From Anaerosporobacter faecicola (GTDB taxonomy: Bacteria > Bacillota > Clostridia > Lachnospirales > Lachnospiraceae): a stretch of DNA of 64,000 nt. The translations under genes and the position numbers were made by a program. Positions within the stretch are counted from its first letter, which is position 1; each line of letters begins with the position of its first letter. The notes beneath the pieces were generated by a model. It saw nothing but the letters and a program-made list of their open reading frames with translations. It had not been told where the DNA came from and ran no database searches. The stretch covers positions 124,001-188,000 of the forward strand of contig NZ_JAAQRO010000008.1 of the NCBI RefSeq assembly GCF_012070565.1, written 5' to 3'. Shown here piece after piece: positions 36,327 to 45,318 of the stretch.

Positions 36327-37031
36327 CTAGATGCCTAATCTTTGAAATACTTCCTGATATGCATCTTCAACATTGCCTAAATCTCTACGGAATCTATCTT
36401 TATCTAATTTATCATGTGTTTTGCTATCCCAAAGTCTACATGTATCAGGTGAGATTTCATCTGCAAGAATGATTTCACCATTGCATCTTCCAAACTCAAC
36501 TTTGAAATCAATTAATTCGATTTCACAAGAAGCAAAGTATTCACATAATACGCTATTAATCTTGAAAACTAATTCTGTAATTTTATCAATCTCTTCTCTT
36601 GTAGCAGCTCCAATGGCAATTGCATAGTAATCATTGATCATTGGATCACCAAGGTCATCATTTTTGTAACTGAATTCTAATGTAGGAGCTAACAGTTTGG
36701 TTCCTTCTTCAATACCAAGTTTTTTTGAGAAGCTACCAGCAGCTACATTTCTAACAATTACTTCTAGTGGCACGATCTCCACTTTCTTAACAGCAGTTTC
36801 GCGTTCGCTAAGTTCCTCAACAAAATGTGTTGGTACACCTGCTTTTTCAAGAATCTTAAACAAATGATTACTCATTTTGTTATTGATAACGCCTTTCCCA
36901 ACGATTGTTCCCTTTTTCAAACCATTGAATGCAGTTGCGTCATCCTTGTAATCTACGATATATACGCCTTCTACATCTGTTGTGTAAACCTTTTTAGCCT
37001 TGCCTTCATAAAGCATTTCTAATTTTTTCAT
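36327..37031 (-). CDS. purC: SAICAR synthetase
   Basis: 234 residues. Joins CAIR and aspartate with ATP in purine synthesis. YEGKAKKVY at the N-terminus, [10 protein letters not shown]-type ([16 protein letters not shown]) and [14 protein letters not shown] are the family signatures. First gene of the pur run here. It is preceded by a 130-nt leader with a GC-rich stem-loop and by a promoter at 37167-37194. Confidence 0.96.
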   Translation of the reverse strand: MKKLEMLYEGKAKKVYTTDVEGVYIVDYKDDATAFNGLKKGTIVGKGVINNKMSNHLFKILEKAGVPTHFVEELSERETAVKKVEIVPLEVIVRNVAAGSFSKKLGIEEGTKLLAPTLEFSYKNDDLGDPMINDYYAIAIGAATREEIDKITELVFKINSVLCEYFASCEIELIDFKVEFGRCNGEIILADEISPDTCRLWDSKTHDKLDKDRFRRDLGNVEDAYQEVFQRLGI

Positions 37032-37160
37032 CGTTTGCCACCTATCCTTTGATTCCCTATTTTGAGATTGCTATGTTACAAGGAGACAGCGCTGATTTGC
37101 CCCCGCCTCAAGTCGCGTATTTGGACAAATCACATCGTTATCGTCCTAGTATATTCGCTA
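37032..37160 (-). promoter_or_regulatory. purC leader with GC-rich stem-loop
   Basis: Predicted 5' leader of about 130 nt. TGATTTG (37093-37099) pairs with CAAATCA (37126-37132) around a GC-rich loop (GGCGGGGGC on the RNA strand), unusual for this AT-rich DNA. I see no conserved purine or ZTP riboswitch core. Possibly a regulatory RNA, unproven. Confidence 0.35.
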
Positions 37161-37166
37161 CTTTTA

Positions 37167-37194
37167 ATTATAAACGAGCCCCAAAGATAAGCAA
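37167..37194 (-). promoter_or_regulatory. purC promoter
   Basis: TTGCTT (37189-37194) and TATAAT (37167-37172) on the minus strand with 16-bp spacing. Confidence 0.6.
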
Positions 37195-37528
37195 TACTTT
37201 TTTATATTTTTGTCAATTTATACGAAAAGAGGAGCGGTAACAAATCAGTTTTGTATACATTGATTATGCCGTAAATACAGTAATAAGGAGCACTTTTTAA
37301 TCATTTCAGTACTCCTTATAATCCTTCGATTTATTGCTTTCTATAAGAAAGATCATAAGCTCTTTTTAACAGGCAATTGTCGATTGTTAAAATGCAAATA
37401 AACAAATTAAAGATAGATTAATTTATTATGATCAATTTTATAGCAGAAATTAAGGGTGACACACATTTTTGTGCGACACCCCGCAAAATAGGAACACATA
37501 GCCCCATTAGGGCTGTTTGGAATATTTT
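37195..37528. other. Intergenic region between purC and galM
   Basis: No gene seen. Contains three inverted repeats: ATAAGGAG/CTCCTTAT (37283-37319), GGGTG-ACACAC with GTGCGACACCC (37454-37481) and AGCCC/GGGCT (37500-37514). The last two lie just past the galM stop and may together end its transcript, though no clear T-run follows. Confidence 0.5.
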
Positions 37529-38584
37529 CTAAATAGTAGTAAACTTATATACGGTTACATAATCATACTGTTGATCAGCTTTTGTAACGGAAGATGGGAA
37601 TTCTGGGATATTACATGAATTTGGGTAGAATTGCGTCTCAAAACATACGCCATCTCTTGAATGATACTCTACACCGTCTTTTCCTTTTTCTCCATTTAAG
37701 AAGTTTGCTGTATAGAATTGCATTCCTGGAAGATCCGTATACACTTCCATCTTACGTCCACTTGCTTCATCCGTTAATTCAGCTACTAGCTCTACATCAT
37801 TACTTTCATGTTTTAGAACAAAATTATGATCATAGCCACCTGCTTGTTTTAATGGTTTATATTCTGCTTGAATGTCTCTTCCGATTTCTTTAGCAGTTCT
37901 AAAATCCATAGGAGTTCCTTCTACATCTGCAAATTCACCTGTTGGAATCAAGGCATCATCTGTTGGAGTGAATTGGTCGGCATTGATCCATACTTTATGG
38001 TTAAGGATTGAGCCTGCAGCATGTCCTGACAAATTGAAGTAAGAATGGTTTGTAAAGTTCACTACCGTATCTTTATCCGGAACAGCAAGATACTCCATTA
38101 CTAATTCATTCTCATCCGTAAGGGTATAGGTTACTGTTATGTCAAGATTTCCTGGAAAGCCCTGTTCCATATCAGGACTTAAACGGGAGAATTCAATTGA
38201 AGCAGATTCTTCATCTTCGTAATACTCTGTTTCATAAAGGAACTTGTTAAAGCTCTTTCTTCCTGAATGAAGATTATTGTTGCCATCATTTTTTTCTAAT
38301 TCATATGTTTTTCCATTCAAAATGAACGATGCATTGCCAATTCGATTTGCATGTCTTCCAATAAATGAACCAAAGCCTGGTGCATTCTTTGTGTACTGTT
38401 CCAATTTGTCATAACCGAGAACAACATCCTCTAATTTTCCATTAGCATCTGGTACTAATAATTTTACAAGTACAGCACCATAATCGCTGAAAACTGCAGT
38501 CATACCTGATTTATTTTTTAAGGTATATAAGCTTGCTTGTTCCCCTTCCATTGTTTTACCAAAAGCTGATTTTTTAATACTCAT
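37529..38584 (-). CDS. galM: Aldose 1-epimerase (mutarotase)
   Basis: 351 residues. Interconverts alpha and beta anomers of galactose and glucose. Visible landmarks are FIGRHANRIG, NFTNHSYFNLSGH with the catalytic histidine, GGYDHNFVL, and FETQFYPNS with the catalytic glutamate. No other galactose genes are adjacent. Confidence 0.95.
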   Translation of the reverse strand: MSIKKSAFGKTMEGEQASLYTLKNKSGMTAVFSDYGAVLVKLLVPDANGKLEDVVLGYDKLEQYTKNAPGFGSFIGRHANRIGNASFILNGKTYELEKNDGNNNLHSGRKSFNKFLYETEYYEDEESASIEFSRLSPDMEQGFPGNLDITVTYTLTDENELVMEYLAVPDKDTVVNFTNHSYFNLSGHAAGSILNHKVWINADQFTPTDDALIPTGEFADVEGTPMDFRTAKEIGRDIQAEYKPLKQAGGYDHNFVLKHESNDVELVAELTDEASGRKMEVYTDLPGMQFYTANFLNGEKGKDGVEYHSRDGVCFETQFYPNSCNIPEFPSSVTKADQQYDYVTVYKFTTI

Positions 38585-38714
38585 ACTCTATCTCCTTTAT
38601 ATTTCCATGATACTTAATAGGAATCACTTGTTGTAGTCCCATCAAGTCAACAAACGTACTTTCATTATACATTATTTTTATAAAAACGAAAATATTTCCT
38701 TAGTAAAACTGGAA

Positions 38715-40889
38715 TTATTTTTTATTTGCTCTATTATGATATTCTATATTCTTTTTCGCTTGGATTCGATCGATGATTACTTTCACCACTTTATACATTT
38801 CACTTAAAAATATAACCTTCTTTTCACTCCAATTTTGTTTTCCCGTTGGATCACCGATTACTAACATAACATTTTCTTCCATATTCTGATCAAACAACAT
38901 GAAAACAACTGATCGGAACATTCTTATTCGCAGCTGTTTTTGTATATATGGAGGAATCTCTCCCTCGTTATACACAACAATCTTTTTATCCAAAAATACT
39001 CGTAGAAGTTCACTGCATTTGAGCAAATCCAAACTCTCGCTTTTTGGGGAAAGATTACTAATCCCTCTCCCTTCATTTGTCCATTCGAAATTTTTTACGT
39101 AATGATCCATTTGTCTTATCTGACGAAACAATAGAATTTCTCCTATATATATATACTGTGACGCATTTTGTATTAATTGTCCAATTGTTTCATATAAATT
39201 ATCACTTGTCAGCGCTAATTCCAATTGTTCATTCAAGAACTTCTTTTTGCGCCTCATATCCTCAATTTCTAATTCTTGTCGTTCCGTTTTATCCTTCAAC
39301 CGTAACAATTCTATATTCTTTACAACACCTTTACTGACTTGATTTACCATAGCGATCATACATTGAATGACTGGTGCATCTTCGTCTAATTCCTTCTCTG
39401 TAAATAGATGCAATAACCCTACACATTTTTCATCCACTATAAATGGAAATGCATAGATATATAATTGATGTTCTTCATCATACTGCATAACATAGGAATT
39501 CTCATACTCTTTTGTTTTTTTAAACAATTCTCGAAAATAGTCTCTTCCCCTACGTTCCTCATAGAATTCTCTACATCTCTTTGTAATCGTCTCCTGCCAG
39601 ACTGCATCGCATACCAATCGTCCCATATAGTCTGTAACCGCACAACTTAATTTCATTCCAGTTGCATAATTCTTGATAATCGTCTCTAGTTCTTCAACAT
39701 CAAAGAGATCCGAAAATCGCACATAGCGTACCGGGATTTTTCCCTGCTTTACCCGATCGACTTTTGCTTTTATTATGCCAATACTTTCTCTTAATTCTTT
39801 TTGTAAAGACTTAATATCCGATATATCTGTTAAGATAAAGTCTACATATTGATCCGATACACGCCAATTATCACTGTCAATGAATACTGTCTGTGCTTTT
39901 ACCCATACATTGCTTCCATCTGCTTTTCGAACACGGAATTCAAACTCAACTTTACTTGTATTTTTTCTTTTTACCTGGATGAATTTATTTAATAAGAGAT
40001 TCTTATCTTCTGCAGCGATCAAATCTCGGAAACATACTTCGCGTATATAGAATTGTTTCTTGTTATATCCCCATTTTTCCACATTCGACGTAACAAATTC
40101 CACAGACCAATTTTCATCTACACGGATACGCATAAAAACACTTTCATTTAAAGCAAGTAATTTCGTAAGTCTCCATTTTTCTTTCTTAAGCCACTCATTT
40201 TCCTTCTCAAACTCTTCTTGGGTAAGCATGAGATTATAGACCCCTAGCAAACCAATCACTGTTCCATTCTTGTTAATAATTGGTATACGACTCATATTAA
40301 TGAATTTAGTTGAGTTATTCCGATATTGAATTAGCTGCATGACATTCCAAATGGATTCTTTCTCCTTGATAACTCGCATTTCATTCTCAAATAATAATTC
40401 TTCTACTTCTTGATCATAGGTTGAGGTGATATCCTCAAATTCCAAATTACTTTCTTTAAAATCTTCCCTACAAAAATGATTTGCTCCCCTTAATTTCAAC
40501 CGCTTATCCTTCCAAAATAAACGTGGTACGTGGGATGAAAATTTGTCTCCAAAACTCTGTTTATCTGTATAGTCAAACACAATTATAGAGATGTGTTTTT
40601 TATCCAGTTCAAAGGAATTTATTTCAAAGTCAATTCTTATATTCCTATTTTCTATTGTAATTGGCATATCCATTAGGATATCCGTCTGTTCTCCATATAC
40701 TTGTTCAATAACAAATGGTCGCAACTTATTTTCTGGCATATATCGAAGGATTTTCCCACTCGGTGAAAGTATTTCCCTTCCCCTTTTATTGATTGCTATT
40801 ATTCTTCTTGTCTCAAATACAAATATTACAGTTGGAAAATCGATCACATCAACAAATTGCTGGTATCGTATTTTCTCACTTGCTTTCAT
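38715..40889 (-). CDS. Sensor protein with PAS, PocR-like and GAF-like domains, no output domain
   Basis: About 724 residues from the ATG at 40889, which has GGTGAT just upstream; the open frame extends 41 codons further but would overlap the upstream gene. Two or three PAS-type segments come first, including a PAS/PAC pair (NESVFMRIRVDENWSVEFVTSN ... VEFEFRVRKADGSNVWVKAQTVFID). A PocR-like ligand-binding segment follows (DVEELETIIKNYATGMKLSCAVTDYMG), then a coiled coil and a GAF-like C-terminus. No membrane segment, kinase, cyclase, GGDEF or DNA-binding domain is visible, so the output is unknown. The gene upstream encodes a MetH-reactivation-like protein and is probably co-transcribed. Confidence 0.7.
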   Translation of the reverse strand: MKASEKIRYQQFVDVIDFPTVIFVFETRRIIAINKRGREILSPSGKILRYMPENKLRPFVIEQVYGEQTDILMDMPITIENRNIRIDFEINSFELDKKHISIIVFDYTDKQSFGDKFSSHVPRLFWKDKRLKLRGANHFCREDFKESNLEFEDITSTYDQEVEELLFENEMRVIKEKESIWNVMQLIQYRNNSTKFINMSRIPIINKNGTVIGLLGVYNLMLTQEEFEKENEWLKKEKWRLTKLLALNESVFMRIRVDENWSVEFVTSNVEKWGYNKKQFYIREVCFRDLIAAEDKNLLLNKFIQVKRKNTSKVEFEFRVRKADGSNVWVKAQTVFIDSDNWRVSDQYVDFILTDISDIKSLQKELRESIGIIKAKVDRVKQGKIPVRYVRFSDLFDVEELETIIKNYATGMKLSCAVTDYMGRLVCDAVWQETITKRCREFYEERRGRDYFRELFKKTKEYENSYVMQYDEEHQLYIYAFPFIVDEKCVGLLHLFTEKELDEDAPVIQCMIAMVNQVSKGVVKNIELLRLKDKTERQELEIEDMRRKKKFLNEQLELALTSDNLYETIGQLIQNASQYIYIGEILLFRQIRQMDHYVKNFEWTNEGRGISNLSPKSESLDLLKCSELLRVFLDKKIVVYNEGEIPPYIQKQLRIRMFRSVVFMLFDQNMEENVMLVIGDPTGKQNWSEKKVIFLSEMYKVVKVIIDRIQAKKNIEYHNRANKK

Positions 40890-40977
40890 CGTAATCACCA
40901 TGCCCTTCCAAAAGTCAAGTAACTTTGTGCAAGGCACAAAATAGCATGTGAAAGATTGTTCTTTCACGTAAGCCTCT

Positions 40978-41712
40978 CTACTTTCTTTTCTTTTTAAAGG
41001 TACAATATCCACAAGCTTTATTTGTTGCTATACATGTTCTACATGGATTACTTACAAACTCATCCCATCTCTTTTTATGATCTCCAACCTTGCAAGCAAT
41101 TCCACATATCGTGTTCTCCGGAGTAAACTGACAAGATGCATGTAAAGTAACACCAATCTGATTTCCCTTTAATAACATATAGATTGATTCGTTTTCTTCT
41201 ATTGGCATACCAAAATAGCCTGGTCCTAAAATTTGATCCTTATAACCCTTTACTAACTCATCCCGATATGCCTGTAATGCACTATACATCCACATAGATT
41301 GATAGTATTGCTCCATAACACTTATGCTCGCTTCTTTTTGTACCTCGTAATATGTTTCATAATACATTCTTCCCTTATGTTCAATCTCTTTATCCTGTAT
41401 TACAAAATTATCTTCTTCACAAATAGTTATAAGAAATACCATTATTGATATTATATCATGAAATATCTCATCTTCAATGAAATCTATTGAAATTTTATAT
41501 TCTCCTAGTTGAAGTTTTCCTTGTTCGATCCGAAATTCGTCCACCTTATATTCTCTTGATGCACTACGGATCCAATTCTTCTTTACAACTTCTCTTCTTA
41601 CTTCATCGGCTTGTTTTTTTTCTTCTAGCCCTAGGAATGCATTACCGGGTAATTGATAAAAATATTCATTTAGTTGAAACAGATTCATCCGTTTTTCCTT
41701 ATATTGGATCAA
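40978..41712 (-). CDS. Protein resembling the B12-dependent methionine synthase reactivation domain
   Basis: 244 residues. The segment GPGYFGMPIEENESIYMLLKGNQIGVTLHASCQFTPENTICGIA follows the order seen in clostridial reactivation-domain proteins (PGY, then IGVTL, then a P-x2-S/T-type segment). It ends in a cysteine cluster, CRTCIATNKACGYC, that could bind metal. The predicted start is TTG with GGGGAGG upstream; an ATG 8 codons later with AAGGA is an alternative. In metabolism such proteins help re-reduce cobalamin on MetH. Here it is paired with a PAS/PocR protein, so a corrinoid-sensing or electron-transfer role is also possible. Family assignment is by pattern only. Confidence 0.6.
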   Translation of the reverse strand: MIQYKEKRMNLFQLNEYFYQLPGNAFLGLEEKKQADEVRREVVKKNWIRSASREYKVDEFRIEQGKLQLGEYKISIDFIEDEIFHDIISIMVFLITICEEDNFVIQDKEIEHKGRMYYETYYEVQKEASISVMEQYYQSMWMYSALQAYRDELVKGYKDQILGPGYFGMPIEENESIYMLLKGNQIGVTLHASCQFTPENTICGIACKVGDHKKRWDEFVSNPCRTCIATNKACGYCTFKKKRK

Positions 41713-41750
41713 TTCATCCTCCCCTATACAATCAATTTTCTACAGATAAC

Positions 41751-41795
41751 AGCCATCTTCAGCTGACACCTACCTGATGTGCGAGTGCACATCCC
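41751..41795. repeat. Dispersed palindromic repeat, partial copy
   Basis: The segment TTCAGCTGACACCTACCTGATGTGCGAGTGCACATCCC matches the interior of the 120-bp element at 43249-43368 with a few changes. The hairpin part (GTGC-GAGT-GCAC) is preserved as TGCG-AATA-CGCA in the other copy, which suggests the structure is what is kept. It lies upstream of the MetH-like gene. Confidence 0.6.
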
Positions 41796-41805
41796 AATAT
41801 ATCTC

Positions 41806-41844
41806 AAAAAAACTACCTCTTAACCATTACTAGTCAAGAGGTAG
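41806..41844 (-). terminator. Terminator downstream of the cold-shock gene
   Basis: CTACCTCTT (41813-41821) pairs with AAGAGGTAG (41836-41844), followed on the minus strand by seven T. Confidence 0.85.
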
Positions 41845-41963
41845 CACCTTACAATTCTATGAAATTGTATTCATAATCAATACGTTAAAACAATATAGCT
41901 ATTTCTGTATAAAAATTCAAAAATTTATATATTAGAAAAAGGTACACTGATTAAGCAGTTTGA

Positions 41964-42161
41964 TTAAAGTTTTGTAACGTTTGTAGCTTGTGGTCCTTTA
42001 GCTCCATTAACGATATCGAATTCTACTTCTTGGCCTTCTTCAAGAGATTTGAATCCTTCCATGTTAAGTCCAGTGTAGTGTACGAATACATCGTTACCTT
42101 GTTCATCACTGATGAAACCGAAACCTTTTTGATTGTTGAACCATTTAACTGTACCTTTCAT
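41964..42161 (-). CDS. Cold-shock protein (CspA family)
   Basis: 65 residues from ATG 42161, with GGAGG 9 bases upstream; the frame continues 15 codons further without a site. [16 protein letters not shown] (RNP1) and DVFVHYTGL (RNP2) are intact, so it binds single-stranded RNA or DNA. The start of transcription is close (promoter at 42215-42243), leaving a short leader rather than the long cold-sensing leader of E. coli cspA. Confidence 0.97.
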   Translation of the reverse strand: MKGTVKWFNNQKGFGFISDEQGNDVFVHYTGLNMEGFKSLEEGQEVEFDIVNGAKGPQATNVTKL

Positions 42162-42214
42162 CTTCAATTCCTCCAAAACAAATAATAATCTACGTTGCTC
42201 TTGCAACTAGCCAT

Positions 42215-42243
42215 ATGATAACATTTTTTCTAAAGATTGTCAA
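42215..42243 (-). promoter_or_regulatory. Strong promoter of the cold-shock gene
   Basis: On the minus strand, a consensus TTGACA (42238-42243) and TATCAT (42215-42220) are 17 bp apart with TG before the -10. Confidence 0.8.
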
Positions 42244-42370
42244 ACATTTTTCATTCAATATCTATTTTAGGAAATAATACTCATAAAAGTAGAAAATATG
42301 TCGTGAATTGTGCGACATTAATCGATTAAATTTCCAATACACGTACTTAATTTCTCTATTCCCATTTCTC

Positions 42371-42417
42371 AAAGCAACAAACCGTTGCCGTCTTATTATG
42401 GCACATTTTGTTGCTTT
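42371..42417. repeat. 11-bp inverted repeat between the csp and HTH genes
   Basis: AAAGCAACAAA (42371-42381) and TTTGTTGCTTT (42407-42417) pair perfectly, with a smaller GCC/GGC pair inside. It lies 25 bp upstream of the extended -10 (TGCTATAAT, 42441-42448) of the HTH gene, so it may be an operator, possibly autoregulatory. Confidence 0.55.
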
Positions 42418-42482
42418 ATGATATTTTTACCAGTTAACTTGCTATAATAAGTATGTTATTCTCATAACAATAGGAGGAGAAT

Positions 42483-42872
42483 ATGCTACCAAATAATCTA
42501 CCGCTTTCAAAAAAATTGAGAGATTTACGTATTTCACATGGGTATACACAGAAATATATTGGTGACTATCTTAACATTACCCGCCAAGGGTATGCTCATT
42601 ATGAAAAGGGTGGCAGAACGCCTGATAATCAAACGTTAATTAAACTTGCTTCTCTCTATAATCTAAGTATTGATGAATTGATTAATTCCAAATTAATTCC
42701 AAGTACTATTCATGAAGAATCTGCCTATTCTACATATAATCGTCAGAACGCGCAATCTCTAAGTTCGTTTGAAGCAAAATTAATACAGTATATCAGGCAA
42801 TTACCATCGAATACACAGCAGGATATCTTAGAGTATGTTAAGTTTCGACTCTATAAAAACCCAAAGCAATAG
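42483..42872 (+). CDS. XRE-family HTH transcriptional regulator
   Basis: 129 residues. An HTH_3 domain occupies the first 65 (LSKKLRDLRISHGYTQKYIGDYLNITRQGYAHYEKGGRTPDNQTLIKLASLYNLSIDELI). The C-terminal half is polar with a short helix (SSFEAKLIQYIRQLP), possibly for dimerisation. AGGAGGAGA precedes the ATG. It is divergent from csp and convergent with the DUF1294 gene. Targets unknown; the inverted repeat at 42371 is a candidate site. Confidence 0.92.
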   Translation: MLPNNLPLSKKLRDLRISHGYTQKYIGDYLNITRQGYAHYEKGGRTPDNQTLIKLASLYNLSIDELINSKLIPSTIHEESAYSTYNRQNAQSLSSFEAKLIQYIRQLPSNTQQDILEYVKFRLYKNPKQ

Positions 42873-42896
42873 GTCTCCTATTGCTTTGGGTTTTTT
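42857..42896. terminator. Bidirectional terminator of the HTH and DUF1294 genes
   Basis: 17-bp perfect stem, AAACCCAAAGCAATAGG (42857-42873) with CCTATTGCTTTGGGTTT (42877-42893) and T-runs on both strands. The stem covers the HTH stop codon. Confidence 0.95.
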
Positions 42897-42906
42897 AACT
42901 CCATGA

Positions 42907-43197
42907 TCAAACAGTCACACCAAAGTAGATCACAAGTATTAATTGTAAAATCAATATTGCAGGCATTCCATAGACAAACGACTTATGCTTTGTTTTGTGA
43001 CGAAATTTTTGCATTCCAAGAATCGTTCCAATACTTCCACCTAGTAGAGCAACCAAAAACAACGTTTTCTCTGGTATTCTCCAAGCTCCTCTTTTTGCTT
43101 TGCTTTTATCAATTCCCATGATTGCAAATCCAACACAATTACAGAGCAATACATATATTCCTATAATTACTATGTAATTGTTTTCAATAAATTTCAT
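42907..43197 (-). CDS. DUF1294 family membrane protein
   Basis: 96 residues with three hydrophobic segments (IVIIGIYVLLCNCVGFAIMG, LFLVALLGGSIGTILGM, ILILQLILVIYFGV). The central MGIDKSKAKRGAWRIPEKTL ... GGSIG ... RHKTKHKSF pattern is that of DUF1294 proteins. In some bacteria this domain is fused to a cold-shock domain; here a csp gene lies one gene away, which may reflect the same link. Function unknown. Confidence 0.88.
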   Translation of the reverse strand: MKFIENNYIVIIGIYVLLCNCVGFAIMGIDKSKAKRGAWRIPEKTLFLVALLGGSIGTILGMQKFRHKTKHKSFVYGMPAILILQLILVIYFGVTV

Positions 43198-43248
43198 TTC
43201 GAAACATACTCCTTTCTTGTATTCAATAATATAAATGTACGAAGTACA

Positions 43249-43368
43249 CTTTGTTCTCCGCGCCGAGCACAGTCAGCTTCAGCTGATATCTACCTTATGT
43301 GCGAATACGCATCCCCGGAGGGTTTCTATAATAGGAAAGTCGGAGGACTTTCCTATTATAGAACAAAG
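43249..43368. mobile_element. 120-bp MITE-like palindromic element
   Basis: Ends are 9-bp inverted repeats, CTTTGTTCT (43249-43257) and AGAACAAAG (43360-43368). Inside are a perfect 18-bp hairpin (43324-43341 with 43346-43363, loop GGAG) and a second hairpin (TGCG-AATA-CGCA) near 43301-43312. No coding capacity. The size and structure suggest a non-autonomous element or a repeat family of this lineage. Part of it recurs at 41751-41795. Just past the aspS stop it may also act on that mRNA's 3' end. Confidence 0.6.
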
Positions 43369-43416
43369 GACCCCTACACAAAATATCCCTGTGTTGAGAT
43401 CCTTCCTTCTCTTTAT

Positions 43417-45231
43417 CTATTCTTGTGAATCCGCTGTTTCCGTCTCTTCCGTCTCTGAAACTTCAATTCCTAATTCCACTAACTGTTTTTCTTCTACGAT
43501 ATTTGGTGCATCTGTCATTAGACAAGAAGCATCTTTTACTTTAGGGAATGCGATTACATCACGGATGCTGTCTTCTTTTGCCATTAACATAACAAGACGA
43601 TCTAATCCGTAAGCCAATCCAGCGTGAGGTGGTACTCCATATTTGAACGCATTTAATAAGAATCCGAAACGGTCGTACGCATCTTCTTTTGTGAAGCCTA
43701 ATACTTCAAACATCTTCTCTTGAATATGGTTCTGGAAGATTCTAACACTACCACCACCGATTTCTGTACCATTTAATACGATATCATATGCTTTTGCTCG
43801 AACTTTGCCTGGATCCGTATCAAGCATATCAAGATCTTCTTCCATAGGCATTGTAAATGGGTGATGTTTTGCTACATATCTGCCCTGTTCTTTGGAGTAC
43901 TCAAGAAGTGGGAACTCTGTTACCCATAAGAAGTTGTATTCGTTCTTATCAAGTAACCCAAGGTTCTTTCCAATTTCAAGTCGTAAGTTACCAAGAACAT
44001 CAAATACGATATCGTCTTCATCTGCTGCAAATAATAATAAATCACCTGGTTTACCTTGCATCGCATCAACTAAATCTTTTAATTGTTCTTCTGTCATGAA
44101 TTTAGCAAAACTTGATTTGTATGTTCCATCTTCATTAATTGAAAGATAAGCAAGACCTTTTGCACCAAATCCTTTTGCAAATTCAACCAATGCATCAATC
44201 TTCTTACGTGGCATTGCACCTTGCCCTTCTGCATTGATACCTCTTACTGAACCACCATTTTCTAATGCACCAGTAAATACACCAAATCCACAACCTTTTA
44301 CAACATCGGAAACATTCTTTAGTTCCATACCAAAACGAAGATCTGGTTTATCAGAACCAAAACGGTCCATTGCTTCCGCATATGTCATACGACGAATTGG
44401 TAATTGTACATCTACACCAATGGTTTCTTTGAATAATTTCTGTAACAAACGCTCATTAACAGCAATTACGTCATCCACATCTACGAAAGATAATTCCATA
44501 TCGATCTGTGTAAATTCTGGTTGACGATCTGCACGAAGATCTTCATCACGGAAACATTTTACGATTTGGAAGTAACGGTCATATCCAGAGCACATAAGTA
44601 ACTGTTTAAATAACTGTGGAGATTGTGGCAATGCATAGAAGTTACCTGGATGAACACGGCTTGGTACCAAATAATCTCTCGCACCCTCTGGTGTACTCTT
44701 TGTAAGCATTGGCGTTTCAATTTCAAGAAATCCTTCGTCAGCAAGGAATTGTCTTGTTAAAGTAGCCACTTTACTTCTCATGATGAGGTTTCTTTGAAGA
44801 TCTGGTCTTCTAAGATCTAAGTAACGATATTTTAAACGTAAGTCTTCTTTGGTATTGCTTTCCTCTTCAATTGGGAAAGGCGGTGTTTCCGCTTCTGATA
44901 AGATACGTAACTCTGTTGCACGAATCTCGATTTCTCCTGTAGCCATGTTCTCATTCACTGCTCCAGAACGAGCTTCCACTTTACCAACAACTGCGATAAC
45001 GAATTCGCTTCTTAACTTTCCTGCTTTTTCAAAACCAGTTGTTCCAATATCATTCTCATCAAATACTATCTGAAGTAAACCAGAACGGTCTCTTAAATCT
45101 ACAAATATTAAACTTCCAAGATTTCTTCTTTTTTGTACCCAACCCATTACGGTTACAATTTCACCAATATTGGCTTTGGATAATTCTGTACATCTGTGGG
45201 ATCTATGAAGCCCACTCATTGATTCTGCCAT
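43417..45231 (-). CDS. aspS: Aspartyl-tRNA synthetase
   Basis: 604 residues from the ATG at 45231 (MAESMSGLHRSHRC), which has GGAGG 9 bases upstream; the longer frame adds seven codons. A class II synthetase with an N-terminal anticodon-binding OB fold (VTVMGWVQKRRNLGSLIFVDLRDRSG), the catalytic core (FRDEDLRADRQPEFTQID; HHPFTMP; GGGSVRIF) and the bacterial insertion domain. C-terminal GLAYGLDRLVML is class II motif 3. The Glu/Thr-rich tail is extra. It follows hisS by 87 bp, a common pairing in Firmicutes. Confidence 0.97.
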   Translation of the reverse strand: MAESMSGLHRSHRCTELSKANIGEIVTVMGWVQKRRNLGSLIFVDLRDRSGLLQIVFDENDIGTTGFEKAGKLRSEFVIAVVGKVEARSGAVNENMATGEIEIRATELRILSEAETPPFPIEEESNTKEDLRLKYRYLDLRRPDLQRNLIMRSKVATLTRQFLADEGFLEIETPMLTKSTPEGARDYLVPSRVHPGNFYALPQSPQLFKQLLMCSGYDRYFQIVKCFRDEDLRADRQPEFTQIDMELSFVDVDDVIAVNERLLQKLFKETIGVDVQLPIRRMTYAEAMDRFGSDKPDLRFGMELKNVSDVVKGCGFGVFTGALENGGSVRGINAEGQGAMPRKKIDALVEFAKGFGAKGLAYLSINEDGTYKSSFAKFMTEEQLKDLVDAMQGKPGDLLLFAADEDDIVFDVLGNLRLEIGKNLGLLDKNEYNFLWVTEFPLLEYSKEQGRYVAKHHPFTMPMEEDLDMLDTDPGKVRAKAYDIVLNGTEIGGGSVRIFQNHIQEKMFEVLGFTKEDAYDRFGFLLNAFKYGVPPHAGLAYGLDRLVMLMAKEDSIRDVIAFPKVKDASCLMTDAPNIVEEKQLVELGIEVSETEETETADSQE

Positions 45232-45318
45232 GTTGTCATCCTCCATATTCATCTATGTTTCTATAAATGTTCTCTATAACGCAGTCTGTGTGTTCACATC
45301 TTCGCTTTGTATTCTTTC

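Noticed and set aside
37049-37240. 63-residue plus-strand frame in the purC leader
   Set aside because: No ribosome binding site, and the region is better explained by the purC promoter and leader on the other strand.
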